Notes: a model not told the origin generated them from the letters alone. A stretch of 64,000 nt of DNA from Alphaproteobacteria bacterium (GCA_025350465.1 JANXXU010000016.1:62001-126000), one strand, 5' to 3'. Positions 52,067 to 60,141 are shown, counted from the stretch's first letter. Made by a program: numbers and translations.

Positions 52067-52138
52067 CGCAAATCAACGAGACGGCAGCGATACCGATTTG
52101 GGGCGCTTCCCCACTGAAAATATGTTGAGGGCGGGGCT

Positions 52139-52501
52139 GTGAAACGAGCCCTGTTGGTCGTGGCCGTCCTTGCCGCGCTGGCGCTGAGTGCAAAGTTCTG
52201 GGATGACTGGACGATTGCCGCCTGCAACGCGCGTAGCACGCAAGAGATGGAAAACTATTCACGCGACTGGATCGTCCACCACTGGACGAAGCGCCAACGG
52301 CCCAACGACCGATCTGCGCTGCCCAACGATATTACCGCCGCACAATTGGTTCTTGTACCGGAAGCCTCGCCGATTACGGGTTACTCGTTCCATACGGATG
52401 TCTCAGGCGGTGTCGCCTTCTATGTCTGGGTCAATGACCATTGCAACATCAGAGTGGAAGCCGAACCTTGCGGGGTTGGCCAATGCAACTTCCCGTCCTG
52501 A
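52139..52501 (+). CDS. Membrane-anchored immunity candidate 5b
   Basis: 120 residues, GTG start. N-terminal helix (ALLVVAVLAALALSAKF), then a domain homologous to 5a with SGGVAFYVWVNDHCNIRV matching SGGVAFLISYDRYCNMTV, and Cys near the end (PCGVGQCNF). A second, diverged copy of an immunity gene beside a single toxin suggests cross-protection against variants or a retained gene from a lost module. Confidence 0.6.
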   Translation: MKRALLVVAVLAALALSAKFWDDWTIAACNARSTQEMENYSRDWIVHHWTKRQRPNDRSALPNDITAAQLVLVPEASPITGYSFHTDVSGGVAFYVWVNDHCNIRVEAEPCGVGQCNFPS

Positions 52502-52526
52502 GGAGATGTATTGCGAGGTGCCTGCG

Positions 52527-52643
52527 AACGTACGCGCCGCACCCTGGGCCAAAAGCAGCCGCTACTCCATAAGGGTTCAGCCTCTGGGCGGTGCGCTGCC
52601 GGGGCAGGGGCTTTTCTTCGCCCACACTCGTCCGAGGGACTAA
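52527..52643 (+). pseudogene. Mosaic scar: N-region scrap joined to immunity scrap
   Basis: ANVRAAPW matches the N-terminal region of module 4 (ANVRAAPWDQK), and then QPLGGALPGQGLFFAHT matches the module 3 immunity protein (QPLRDALPGQGLFFART). The two pieces come from unrelated genes and are joined within ~50 bases. Confidence 0.7.
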
Positions 52644-52742
52644 TGCGCCCGTGCGCGAAAGCGTTCGGATAACGCATCGTGGCCCCGCCGCGGCGCGCGC
52701 GAGTCCGCTTCGCTCTCACTCTCACTTTCCAAGGAAAAACCC

Positions 52743-53012
52743 ATGAGCGAAACGTGCGCCACATGCGCGACGTGCCGGCATTGGTGCGGCGAGAGGGTGA
52801 TGTTCGCAGCGCGCGAGCATCGCAGTTGCCGCGGCGGTCTGCCGATGCTGCTGCCCGAACTGCGCGCCCTACCGGCGAAATTCGAGACCGAGTTCGGCCT
52901 CTGGCGCGGCGCCTGGCTATTCACTGCGAGCGATGAAGGGTGCGCCCATCACTCGCCATTAGACGATCGCACCGCAACCCGCGTCGACATCGGCGCAGTC
53001 ACAATCGAATAG
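52743..53012 (+). CDS. Small Cys-rich (zinc-ribbon-like) phage protein
   Basis: 89 residues. SETCATCATCRHWCGERV gives a CxxC-x2-C arrangement likely to bind zinc, with further Cys later. The last residues (VDIGAVTIE) resemble the end of the next protein (VEVGAATIE). AAGGA precedes the ATG. Its leader and start are duplicated in decayed form at 47266-47412. Confidence 0.6.
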   Translation: MSETCATCATCRHWCGERVMFAAREHRSCRGGLPMLLPELRALPAKFETEFGLWRGAWLFTASDEGCAHHSPLDDRTATRVDIGAVTIE

Positions 53013-53022
53013 GAGAAGAAGC

Positions 53023-53337
53023 ATGACAGACGTACCCTTCGGCAAGAAATTGCGCATTCCCTTTGTCTTCAAGGACGCGAGCGGCGCGGTCGCCAAAGTC
53101 GACGGCGCGCCGTCGATCGCAACCACCTTCGGCAGCGTCGTCGAGACCGTGCAAGCGGGCGACGGCTGGTCGGCGTTGATCGATCCGGCGGGCGTGGGCG
53201 CGGGCTCGGTGACGGGCTCCGCCGACGTCGACCTCGGCGCCGGCGTCAAGCCGCTCGCCTTCGCGCTCGGCGACTTCACCGCACTCGCCTCGCCCGAGGC
53301 CGCGGCCGTCGAAGTCGGCGCAGCGACGATCGAATAA
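53023..53337 (+). CDS. Small phage beta-rich protein
   Basis: 104 residues, beginning DVPFGKKLRIPFVFKDASG. The strand-rich, Gly/Ala-rich sequence resembles small Ig-like or decoration domains in phage structural modules. No family recognised. It lies 10 bp after the zinc-ribbon-like gene, so the two are probably co-transcribed. Confidence 0.58.
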   Translation: MTDVPFGKKLRIPFVFKDASGAVAKVDGAPSIATTFGSVVETVQAGDGWSALIDPAGVGAGSVTGSADVDLGAGVKPLAFALGDFTALASPEAAAVEVGAATIE

Positions 53338-53415
53338 AGCCGCTTTCGAATTGCTATCATTGCGGGGCTGCGAGGCTCCGCCTTTTCTCTCGTCTCTCAG
53401 GAAAAAGGTGTTCCT

Positions 53416-53769
53416 ATGCAGCAGACCTCAAAGCCTTGGTATGAATCCATTACGGTGTGGGGCGTTGCCGTCGCGCTGCTCGCCACGATCGGTCAGTTCG
53501 TCGGCTTTTCCATCTCCGCTGACGTTCAGGCGCAAGCTGTCGACGCGGCCTCGAAGCTTGCGACAGCAATCGCCACGAAAGATTGGGTGACTGTCATTTC
53601 AGGCGTTGGGCAAACCGCTGGGCTAGTAATGGCGCTATTCGGTCGCAATCAAGCTTCTCAGCCAGTGCATTTCTTGGCGCCCTTCAGGGCTGCAGCTGAT
53701 GGGCTTGCGTCTGCCAATTCAAGTGATCAGGCGTCGCCGACGCCCGCATCGGCGAAGCCTGCGCCGTGA
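53416..53769 (+). CDS. Holin-like phage protein
   Basis: 117 residues: one or two hydrophobic helices (VWGVAVALLATIGQFVGFSI and a weaker ISGVGQTAGLVMALF), then a Pro/Ala/Ser tail ending TPASAKPAP. The opening W-Y-E-S-x-T-V-W-G is common in phage holins of Alphaproteobacteria. Its stop overlaps the Rz start. It should open the membrane for the endolysin. Confidence 0.7.
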   Translation: MQQTSKPWYESITVWGVAVALLATIGQFVGFSISADVQAQAVDAASKLATAIATKDWVTVISGVGQTAGLVMALFGRNQASQPVHFLAPFRAAADGLASANSSDQASPTPASAKPAP

Positions 53770-54155
53770 TCAGTGTTCCCCTCTGGGTACGGCTCACGCT
53801 GTGGGCCGTACTTCTTCTCGGCGGCGCCTGGCGCGGCTGGAAGGTCGAGTCATGGCGCGAAGGCGCGGCGCGCGCGGTGGTCTTGCGCGCCGCGCTCGAC
53901 GGCGAGCGCCAAGCACGCGCGCAAAGCGAAGCCGCGCGCCTCAAGCTCGCCGCCGATCTGGCGCGAGGCTCAGCCGCCGTTCACACGCAAATCAAGGAGG
54001 TGATCAAACATGTCCCGCTTCTCGTCCATGATTTGCGCGAGTGCGATTTGTCTGACGAGCTTGTCGGCGTGCTCAACCGCGCGCGAGGCTACGACATGCC
54101 CGGCCCCGGACGGCCAGCTGCTGCTCCCCCCGCCAAACCTGCCGCGCCTCCCTGA
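53766..54155 (+). CDS. Rz-like inner-membrane spanin
   Basis: 129 residues. N-terminal membrane anchor (WVRLTLWAVLLLGGAWRGW), then a long helical coiled region (AALDGERQARAQSEAARLKL) and a Pro-rich end. This is the plan of i-spanins. The overlapping Rz1 in another frame confirms it. The pair fuses inner and outer membranes in the last step of lysis. Confidence 0.8.
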   Translation: MISVPLWVRLTLWAVLLLGGAWRGWKVESWREGAARAVVLRAALDGERQARAQSEAARLKLAADLARGSAAVHTQIKEVIKHVPLLVHDLRECDLSDELVGVLNRARGYDMPGPGRPAAAPPAKPAAPP

Positions 54156-54312
54156 CGGCCCGATGAGCCAGCAAGACGCGGTGACCGCATGGCTCAACGA
54201 CACCGAACTCTTCCGCATCCAACAACTAAGCTACGCCCAGCTCCAACAATGGGGTAGGGACGAATGCGGTTGGCCGGTTGAATTTCGATTACAAAGCGGG
54301 CCCTCGACGTAG
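54010..54312 (+). CDS. Rz1-like outer-membrane spanin lipoprotein
   Basis: 100 residues, starting inside Rz in another frame (146-base overlap). LTSLSACSTA is the lipobox; the mature part is Pro-rich (LLLPPPNLPRLPDGP), then a helical tail. It is longer than classical Rz1 (~60 residues) owing to the extra tail with Cys. Confidence 0.8.
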   Translation: MSRFSSMICASAICLTSLSACSTAREATTCPAPDGQLLLPPPNLPRLPDGPMSQQDAVTAWLNDTELFRIQQLSYAQLQQWGRDECGWPVEFRLQSGPST

Positions 54313-54347
54313 AGCACAGCGATGCTAGGCGTGATACTAATCAACAC

Positions 54348-55193
54348 ATGGACCATCCAGCGCTTCGAGCTCTTCCGCAAATATCGGCAGCTGTCGTCGC
54401 GCTTTCCGTTGGGCTCGGCTCCTCCTATGCAATCGGATATTTTCTAGTCTTGGATCTAAAATTCCTATCGCTGCTAGGTGTAAACGATCTCGTTCGATTG
54501 GCACTGCAGGCGCTCCCGTTCGCTGCGCTCATGCTGGCGGCAAGCTATGAACTGCTGATCGAACTTACTTGGGTTCAAAGGAAGCCACCGTCTCACGACG
54601 GCGCAAAGGTCCAAACTGAATCTCGCCGCCAGTTGCTACGACTAAGCTCTGTCTTGGGACTGGTTTGGATGTTCTTCGCCGCGTTTCTTGCGAGCCGCAG
54701 TGGGTTGCCCTCTCTCCTATTTGTCACGGGTCTACTCATTACTGTGATCGTCTATTTTCTAAAAAGCATAGAGGAAAATACGGGCTCGGCGACAAATATG
54801 GTGACGCCCATATACCTGTCCGCTGTCTCATTCTGTTTCTTTGTTGCGGGTTTTGGAGCGTCAGCAGCCCTTGCCGAACTTGAGGAAGTGCCAGGATCGT
54901 ATTGCTTTGCTTTCGCCGGCTCGACGGACACAAGAATCGGCGCTTTGTTCTTTCGCTCCGACAGTGGCTATTTGCTGTCGCTTGATGAGGAAATTGTGAA
55001 GGGGCAGCGCGTTGTAACATTTTTCCCGACCGAGAAGGTGTCGAAGATTTGTCGCTATTTGCATGAGCAGCCGTCGCCTGCAGAACTAATTTGGCGATCG
55101 CACACAGGACTGCCCGCGGCGCCCGCATCAGTAAAATCCGCGCAACCGCCCGCGGTGTCCGCACCGGCAAAGCCCGCGCAAGCGCCGCATTGA
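54348..55193 (+). CDS. Multi-helix membrane protein, unknown
   Basis: 281 residues with about five hydrophobic helices (~10-30, 45-65, 95-120, 122-140, 155-180), then a soluble domain with two Cys (SYCFAF, KICRYL). The last residues (SVKSAQPPAVSAPAKPAQAP) resemble the tail of the holin-like protein, and the DNA after it resembles the start of Rz. So its 3' end was built from a duplicated holin-Rz junction. Possibly an accessory (superinfection or immunity) gene. Confidence 0.58.
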   Translation: MDHPALRALPQISAAVVALSVGLGSSYAIGYFLVLDLKFLSLLGVNDLVRLALQALPFAALMLAASYELLIELTWVQRKPPSHDGAKVQTESRRQLLRLSSVLGLVWMFFAAFLASRSGLPSLLFVTGLLITVIVYFLKSIEENTGSATNMVTPIYLSAVSFCFFVAGFGASAALAELEEVPGSYCFAFAGSTDTRIGALFFRSDSGYLLSLDEEIVKGQRVVTFFPTEKVSKICRYLHEQPSPAELIWRSHTGLPAAPASVKSAQPPAVSAPAKPAQAPH

Positions 55194-55220
55194 TCAATGC
55201 TTCACTTTGGGTACGGCGTC
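55150..55220. repeat. Duplicated holin-Rz junction
   Basis: Diverged copy of about 53743-53803: gc(c/a)ccggc(a/g)aagcc, gcgcc, tgatca(g/a)tg and ctttgggtacggc versus ctctgggtacggc. Confidence 0.65.
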
Positions 55221-55850
55221 ACAAAGGTGCAGTCCTCGCTGGTTGCGTCAGCCGTGTCGCGCCACGCCACGCCGATGTTTGCTGGCACGCGGCCTCGCAG
55301 TTACTTAGTTCGAACGAAGCAGGGTCTGGTGCGGCCGGTTGCTGCACGTAGGGAAACACATTCGATGACCGAATAGAAAGAATTGGCAATGCTCCTGTCC
55401 CAAAGCTTGCACGGAATTCACTTGCCGTAGAGGTGCCAGTCAGGTTGGCCGGCAAAGCTTGGCCTCCAGCGGCGTCTGCTTGAAACGGCAACGGATCTGC
55501 ATTCAATGATGGTGGCAGTTGCCATACGTGACCTAAGTCACGAACGCCGCGCCGCGGACCTCGCGACACGAGAGGCCTTGGTGCCATGCAATCTGAGGGG
55601 TGTATGCGAAGAGCGCCAGTCGGTGGATAACTTCAAGAAAGGCTATCCGTCGCAATCATGCGGTTTGGGACTGAAAAAACGTGCATTCGTTACCATCTAA
55701 TGAAGAACGAAAGTCTGCAGAATCGCAAGCGTTTGGTAACGGATAGGCAACAATACTGAGCGGCCGAGTCTGTCCCATGTGTCAAGCGCACGACGTGCCT
55801 AAATTATTCTACAAGGGGCGGTGACAGGGGCAAGCTGGAGGTGTAGACAC
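55221..55850. other. Degenerate stretch at right edge of prophage remnant
   Basis: No supported gene. A short rightward frame (55506-55700) contains SVDNFKKGYP, with gataacttcaagaa in common with 43227-43241 just after orphan module 3. So it probably includes decayed module DNA. Confidence 0.4.
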
Positions 55851-55851
55851 C

Positions 55852-56262
55852 ATGGCTCGCAAACCGCGCGCCCGTTCGGGCAAGTCCTCAGACAGCGCAA
55901 ACAAGAATAGGGGAGACCGAATGTCAGGAATACCCCAACCAACACAATATACACCGGCGTCATCTGATCCAAATTTCCCCCAGTCGACTTCCGCCAGCCA
56001 TTTATCAGGGTCACCCCCGGCGATCGGCGCGCTAAGGTCGAACTCGGGTCACCACATCGACGGCGCCAATTTTTGGCGCCCAGTTGTCATCACGTTATCC
56101 ATCGTCATGATCGTCGCAATCGCCACAGTCTACGGGCCGATCAGAATTTTTCGTCTATTTTCGCCGGAGACTCGGTCGTTTTTGAACGAGGCGATCATGG
56201 TAGCCAGCGTTATTTTTGCGGGTCTTTCAATCACCCTCATGTTTTCGCATTCCAAGAAATAG
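55852..56262 (+). CDS. Membrane protein with two helices, unknown
   Basis: 136 residues from ATG 55852, or 113 from ATG 55921. A polar Ser/Pro/Asn-rich N-terminus precedes two membrane helices (PVVITLSIVMIVAIATVYGPI and AIMVASVIFAGLSITLMF). No family recognised. Followed 3 bp later by another membrane-protein gene, so they form an operon. Confidence 0.55.
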   Translation: MARKPRARSGKSSDSANKNRGDRMSGIPQPTQYTPASSDPNFPQSTSASHLSGSPPAIGALRSNSGHHIDGANFWRPVVITLSIVMIVAIATVYGPIRIFRLFSPETRSFLNEAIMVASVIFAGLSITLMFSHSKK

Positions 56263-56265
56263 TTC

Positions 56266-56592
56266 ATGCTTAGATTGGCAGCGCTAAGCTGGGCGGGCTA
56301 CCTGATATTCCTGTTTGGGATTTGCCTTGTCGGGTTTGGCTTTGGGGCGCGCCTAGAGTTGGAAGAATTCGGTTGTCACGACACAATTAAGGCCTTGGCA
56401 TTTGGGTTTGGTCTATTATCGGCAATCTTCTGGATTCTGTCTGCCTCAAGTGTGAACGACCCGCGCGAGCCGTTGAGCGATCCTACGGTCATGTGGCGTC
56501 ATTTCAATCGCGCTGTCACTGCGGCCTATGCAAACTTTTTTGCTGCGCTCTTCTCCGCTCTCACTGTTGTATTCGCCGGACCACCGGTATGA
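56266..56592 (+). CDS. Membrane protein with three helices, unknown
   Basis: 108 residues, helices at ~8-28, 42-60 and 88-105, a short polar loop between the last two. Coupled to the preceding gene. The pair is AT-richer than its neighbours, like the other accessory genes of the remnant, which suggests acquired DNA. Confidence 0.55.
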   Translation: MLRLAALSWAGYLIFLFGICLVGFGFGARLELEEFGCHDTIKALAFGFGLLSAIFWILSASSVNDPREPLSDPTVMWRHFNRAVTAAYANFFAALFSALTVVFAGPPV

Positions 56593-56719
56593 AGCGCGAG
56601 GCGCTCGATGCTGCGCACGCGACACCTGTCGAGGCACTGTCGAGCGGCGCCTGGTTGAACATGAGGATCAGTCCGGCGGTCAAACCTGTGAGGGCACTGA
56701 TGGCCGCGTGCCTGCGCAT
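56561..56719 (-). CDS. Doubtful small membrane protein
   Basis: About 52 residues from an internal ATG: RRHAAISALTGLTAGLILMF and a short tail. The hydrophobic segment is plausible, but the ribosome-binding site is weak and it overlaps the 3' end of the previous gene. Listed only because nothing else explains the stretch. Confidence 0.22.
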   Translation of the reverse strand: MRRHAAISALTGLTAGLILMFNQAPLDSASTGVACAASSASRFIPVVRRIQQ

Positions 56720-56826
56720 GGCTCTTGCAGCGAGCGCCGGGCAACGTGGGTTGACGCCCACCCAATAGGGCACGCGCTAGTAATCTGTTGGCGCCCACCC
56801 GTCAGGGCGCACGAGAGGCGACCACG

Positions 56827-58428
56827 ATGAGCCAAACATCGGCCTGGGATGCGATTGTGATCGGGTCGGGCCTCGGCGGGCTTTCGGCCGCGACCGCGTT
56901 CGCCAACCGCGGAAAGCGCGTGCTGGTGCTCGAGCGCCTGGCCAATTTCGGCGGCGCCGCGACGATCTATCGCCACGGCGCGTTGACGATGGAGGCGTCC
57001 CTCCACGAGACCGACGGCGACACGGTGTTCGGGCCCAACAGCCCCTTCACGCGCCTCGGCCTGTCGCGCTCCGTCAGGGCCATCGATACCGATGTCTTCT
57101 ACGAAGCGCGGGGCGCGACGCTCACGGCACCCGTTCGCGTGCCCGAGGGTCTCGACGACGCGCAGGAGTCGCTGCGCCGCGCATTCCCGAAATCGAAAGC
57201 CGCGTTGGATTCCTATTTCCGCGACCTGAAGAGCCTCTATCACACGCTGCGCGATTTGGAGGACATGGGCGCGCGCGGGCCCTCCGTTCTTCTCGGGCTC
57301 TTGTTTTCCGGCGGGCTGATCAAGTTGCTCGCCAATGTGCGCCGCACCTTGGCGCAAAGGTTGGACGCCCTCTTCGGCGAGGCCGAAGACGTGAAATTCG
57401 CCTTGGGCGCGCCGCTCGCCTATTTCGACGACAGTCCGGCGAAGCTTTCCTATGTCTTGTTCGCCGGCGTGTGGTCGCGTTACGTCGAAAGCGGCTCCTA
57501 TTATTTCGTTGGCGGTTCGCGCGCGCTCTCCCAGGCTCTTCTCACCCGCGTGCTGGAAGGCGGCGGCGAAGCACTGCACAACTGCACCGTCGTCTCCATC
57601 CTGCTCGACGCAAAGGGTCACGCCGCCGGCGTCGCCTATGAGGATCACGAGGGGCGTCGCTTGGAGGCGCGCGCGCCGATCATATTCGCCGGCGCCGCGC
57701 CCGCCGCTCTCACCGGGATGCTTCCCGAAGAGAGCCGCGCGTCGTTCGCGCGCCCTTACGCGAAATTCGAGCCGTCGATTTCGTTGTTCAACGTCTCGGT
57801 CGGGCTTTCAAAGCCGGCCTCTTCGTTCGGCGTGTCGGCCTATTCGACGTTCACTTATCCCGACGGCATGAAGCGCTTCGGCGATTTTCCGCGCGCGGCG
57901 GCCGCGTTCAGCCACGAGCCCTCCGGCACCGCGCCGCCTTATGTGATCGCCGACTACGGGCGGTTGAATACGGGCCTGCGCGGGTCCGCGGATCCGTATT
58001 TCGTCTCGTTGTGCGGCGTCGACCGCTTGGCGTGGTGGGACGGCTTGAACGAAGCGGATGAAATGGCGCGCCGCAAACGATGGATGGACGCGCTCATCGC
58101 CGACGTCGAGCGGCGTTATCCGGGGTTCGCCGGCGCCGTCGTGCAGGCCGAGATCGCGACCGCGCGGACGATGAAGAACCGCCTCGGCACGCCGTCGGGC
58201 GAGGTTTACGGATTTCGCCCCACGCCGTCGCGTCTCTTCGCGCGCCCGCCGAGCGCCGCCACATCGATCGAAGGCTTGTGGCTCAGTTCGTCCTACACGA
58301 TGTCGGGCGGCTATGCCGGCGCGATGCACGGCGGGCTCATGGCCGCCGACGCCGCTTTTCGCAAGGCCGATAAAGAGCGATCAAAGCGCGCGGTGCCCGA
58401 TGATCTCGAGGCAGGCGGTCCGGCGTAG
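56827..58428 (+). CDS. CrtI/retinol-saturase-like FAD oxidoreductase
   Basis: 533 residues. DAIVIGSGLGGLSAATAFANRGKRVLVLE is the N-terminal dinucleotide fold (shown here as the GxGxxG and the Glu that binds ribose), and the C-terminal SIEGLWLSSSYTMSGGYAGA closes the FAD site as in phytoene desaturase and carotenoid isomerase relatives. Substrate unknown; no carotenoid genes lie nearby. ATG 56827 is chosen for the canonical N-terminus. Confidence 0.82.
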   Translation: MSQTSAWDAIVIGSGLGGLSAATAFANRGKRVLVLERLANFGGAATIYRHGALTMEASLHETDGDTVFGPNSPFTRLGLSRSVRAIDTDVFYEARGATLTAPVRVPEGLDDAQESLRRAFPKSKAALDSYFRDLKSLYHTLRDLEDMGARGPSVLLGLLFSGGLIKLLANVRRTLAQRLDALFGEAEDVKFALGAPLAYFDDSPAKLSYVLFAGVWSRYVESGSYYFVGGSRALSQALLTRVLEGGGEALHNCTVVSILLDAKGHAAGVAYEDHEGRRLEARAPIIFAGAAPAALTGMLPEESRASFARPYAKFEPSISLFNVSVGLSKPASSFGVSAYSTFTYPDGMKRFGDFPRAAAAFSHEPSGTAPPYVIADYGRLNTGLRGSADPYFVSLCGVDRLAWWDGLNEADEMARRKRWMDALIADVERRYPGFAGAVVQAEIATARTMKNRLGTPSGEVYGFRPTPSRLFARPPSAATSIEGLWLSSSYTMSGGYAGAMHGGLMAADAAFRKADKERSKRAVPDDLEAGGPA

Positions 58429-58449
58429 TTCAATCGCATTGCCTCGCCT

Positions 58450-59379
58450 TCAAAGGCCGGCGAGTTTCGTCTTGACGGATTCGTTCTTTGAATCTCGCTG
58501 TAGTGCGGTCTCATAAGATTGCCGCGCCTGCGCCGTGTCGTTGACCGCCACGTAATAGTCGCCGAGCCCTTCATATGCCGTCGTTGCGTCAGGGCGGCAG
58601 TGTACGGCCCAGTCGAGATAGCGCTTGGCGCGGTCCCATTGCCTGCGCGCCAATTCCTCCCGCGCCGCGTCGAGGAGCCCGCCCAACTTGATGACCTTCA
58701 ATTTGATCGCGGTGTCATAGTCGGCGTGAGCGGCGTCGAGTTCGCCGCGCAACCTGTGGGCGTCCGCGCGCACGGCATAAAAACCGATCTGACCGAGCGC
58801 GATCCCGCCTTCGCTGAGCGCCAGCGCCTTCTCGCTGTCACCGCCGCCATACCATGGCGTGTTCATATACGAGTAGGCGAGATAGTAGCGCGCCGACACA
58901 TTGCGCGGATCGAGGTCGAACGTGTGTTGATAGGCGTCTTGCGTCCGCTCTTGCCACGTCCACTGCTCGTATATGCCCGATGCTTGGCGCAGATGCGCAA
59001 AGGTCACCATCGCTTTTTGGAACGCGTTCAGCGCTTGGCGGGGCTTGAGCGCGACGGCCCGGTCGACCGCGACATCGGCTGCATCAAGAGCGCCGCGGCG
59101 CCATTCCAATTGCGCCAGCAAATTCAATTCGCCGTCCGACACGTCCGGTGCCGCCAACCGCTGATAGAGGTCGGCTTCCACAGCCTTGGCCTGCGACGCT
59201 TTGAGGCGGTCTATGTAGGGCGCAAGCGCCGGCCAATTTGCAACGTAGACGGCAAGCTCGATGCCCGTGGGTTGATCCATATAGACGACGTCGGCCAGAC
59301 GCTCGTCTTGCGCCCGGGACGGTACGGCAAGCGCGCCGATCGCTAGAACGCAAATCAGCCTTGCTGCGATCCGATTCAT
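58450..59379 (-). CDS. Periplasmic TPR-repeat protein
   Basis: 309 residues with signal peptide (ARLICVLAIGALAVPSRAQ). At least five TPR-like units follow, e.g. NLLAQLEWRRGALDAADVAV, FDLDPRNVSARYYLAYSYMN and ATTAYEGLGDYYVAVNDTAQ. TPR proteins mediate protein-protein contacts; partner unknown. ATG 59379 starts the signal peptide. Convergent with the oxidoreductase gene. Confidence 0.75.
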   Translation of the reverse strand: MNRIAARLICVLAIGALAVPSRAQDERLADVVYMDQPTGIELAVYVANWPALAPYIDRLKASQAKAVEADLYQRLAAPDVSDGELNLLAQLEWRRGALDAADVAVDRAVALKPRQALNAFQKAMVTFAHLRQASGIYEQWTWQERTQDAYQHTFDLDPRNVSARYYLAYSYMNTPWYGGGDSEKALALSEGGIALGQIGFYAVRADAHRLRGELDAAHADYDTAIKLKVIKLGGLLDAAREELARRQWDRAKRYLDWAVHCRPDATTAYEGLGDYYVAVNDTAQARQSYETALQRDSKNESVKTKLAGL

Positions 59380-59522
59380 GATGGTCGTCCCCCGCGCCTC
59401 ACTCACTATCGCACACAAGTGATTGAGTGCGGCGGAGAACGGCTGAGCAGTAACGCGGATGTGACGCCGCGAACGAACCGCGTTCGGCAAACGTCGACGC
59501 TTGGGCGCCACATAAAACACCG

Positions 59523-59747
59523 CTAGCGCGTCCGAAATCGCACGCGTGCCTTGTCGCAGATTTGGTCGATCTCGTCGCGATCGCGCGCCGTCGCCCACAA
59601 CTTTAGTGTCAACGCGTCGCTGTCGTCGAATTTGCGGCGGACGTCTTCAAAGCCCATGCAATCGCCCGATTGCGCGTGCTTACGCGCACGCACCATGAGC
59701 GTTTCCTTGTGAACTCTGAGCGTCGGGCGGTTCTTGGTCTTGGCCAT
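59523..59747 (-). CDS. Small basic protein, unknown
   Basis: 74 residues from ATG 59747: AKTKNRPTLRVHKETLMVRA then a region with one short helix (EDVRRKFDDSDALTLKLW) and an arginine-rich end. No family recognised. Cytoplasmic. Confidence 0.45.
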   Translation of the reverse strand: MAKTKNRPTLRVHKETLMVRARKHAQSGDCMGFEDVRRKFDDSDALTLKLWATARDRDEIDQICDKARVRFRTR

Positions 59748-59993
59748 GGGTGGAAAATCTTGCCATGGCGCCGGCGTCTTCACCTGTGAGAACCGTCGTT
59801 AATGCTGACGGGCGCTGTTTCCGGCGCGGGGTCTACTCTTGCCCGCCGAGCGCGGAAACGCGGATCTTCTGGGCCCTGCGTGCGGCCTGTCACATTTGAA
59901 ATGTTCAGATATCGAAACGTCTTCAGAGGTCGTCAACCAAGCGGCTCGTAAAGTCATAGCGCTCACTACGGTTGGGTAATTGGTCGGCACGAA

Positions 59994-60030
59994 AGGGCGG
60001 GGAACCGAAAGGTCCTCGCCCTATTTTTTG
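59994..60030 (+). terminator. Intrinsic terminator without an obvious gene
   Basis: AGGGCG pairs with CGCCCT, extended by two more GC pairs, followed by TATTTTTTG on the plus strand. It could end an unseen small RNA or insulate the glyoxalase promoter. Confidence 0.65.
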
Positions 60031-60073
60031 TTTGTCCTGCGTTTGCGCGTTCCGTTACCGGTGTCACGGTGTC

Positions 60074-60102
60074 TTGACGTTAATAGTTAGAGTAGCTAAT
60101 AT
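60074..60102 (+). promoter_or_regulatory. Sigma-70-type promoter with MarR-type operator
   Basis: TTGACG (60074-60079) and TAATAT (60097-60102) with a 17-bp spacer. Within and overlapping the -10 region is the inverted repeat TTAG-agtag-CTAA (60087-60099), the type of short AT-rich dyad MarR proteins bind. It lies ~40 bp upstream of the glyoxalase gene, whose operon ends with a MarR gene, so autoregulation is likely. Confidence 0.65.
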
Positions 60103-60141
60103 AATAAATGTAGCGTCTAACAAACACCGGAGGAGATTCTC

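Larger units (their letters stand above)
59748..60141. other. Intergenic stretch with terminator and promoter
   Basis: No protein gene supported. It contains the terminator at 59994-60030 and the promoter/operator at 60074-60102. The terminator has no rightward gene before it, so a short RNA may be made between about 59800 and 60030. Confidence 0.4.

Noticed and set aside
55219-55587. Leftward 122-residue frame
   Set aside because: No start signal or domain; lies in a stretch containing decayed module and Rz copies.
28400-57000. CRISPR array, tRNA or att-site repeats bounding the prophage remnant
   Set aside because: I looked for regular spaced repeats, cloverleaf patterns and matching end repeats and found none; repeats here are module duplications.
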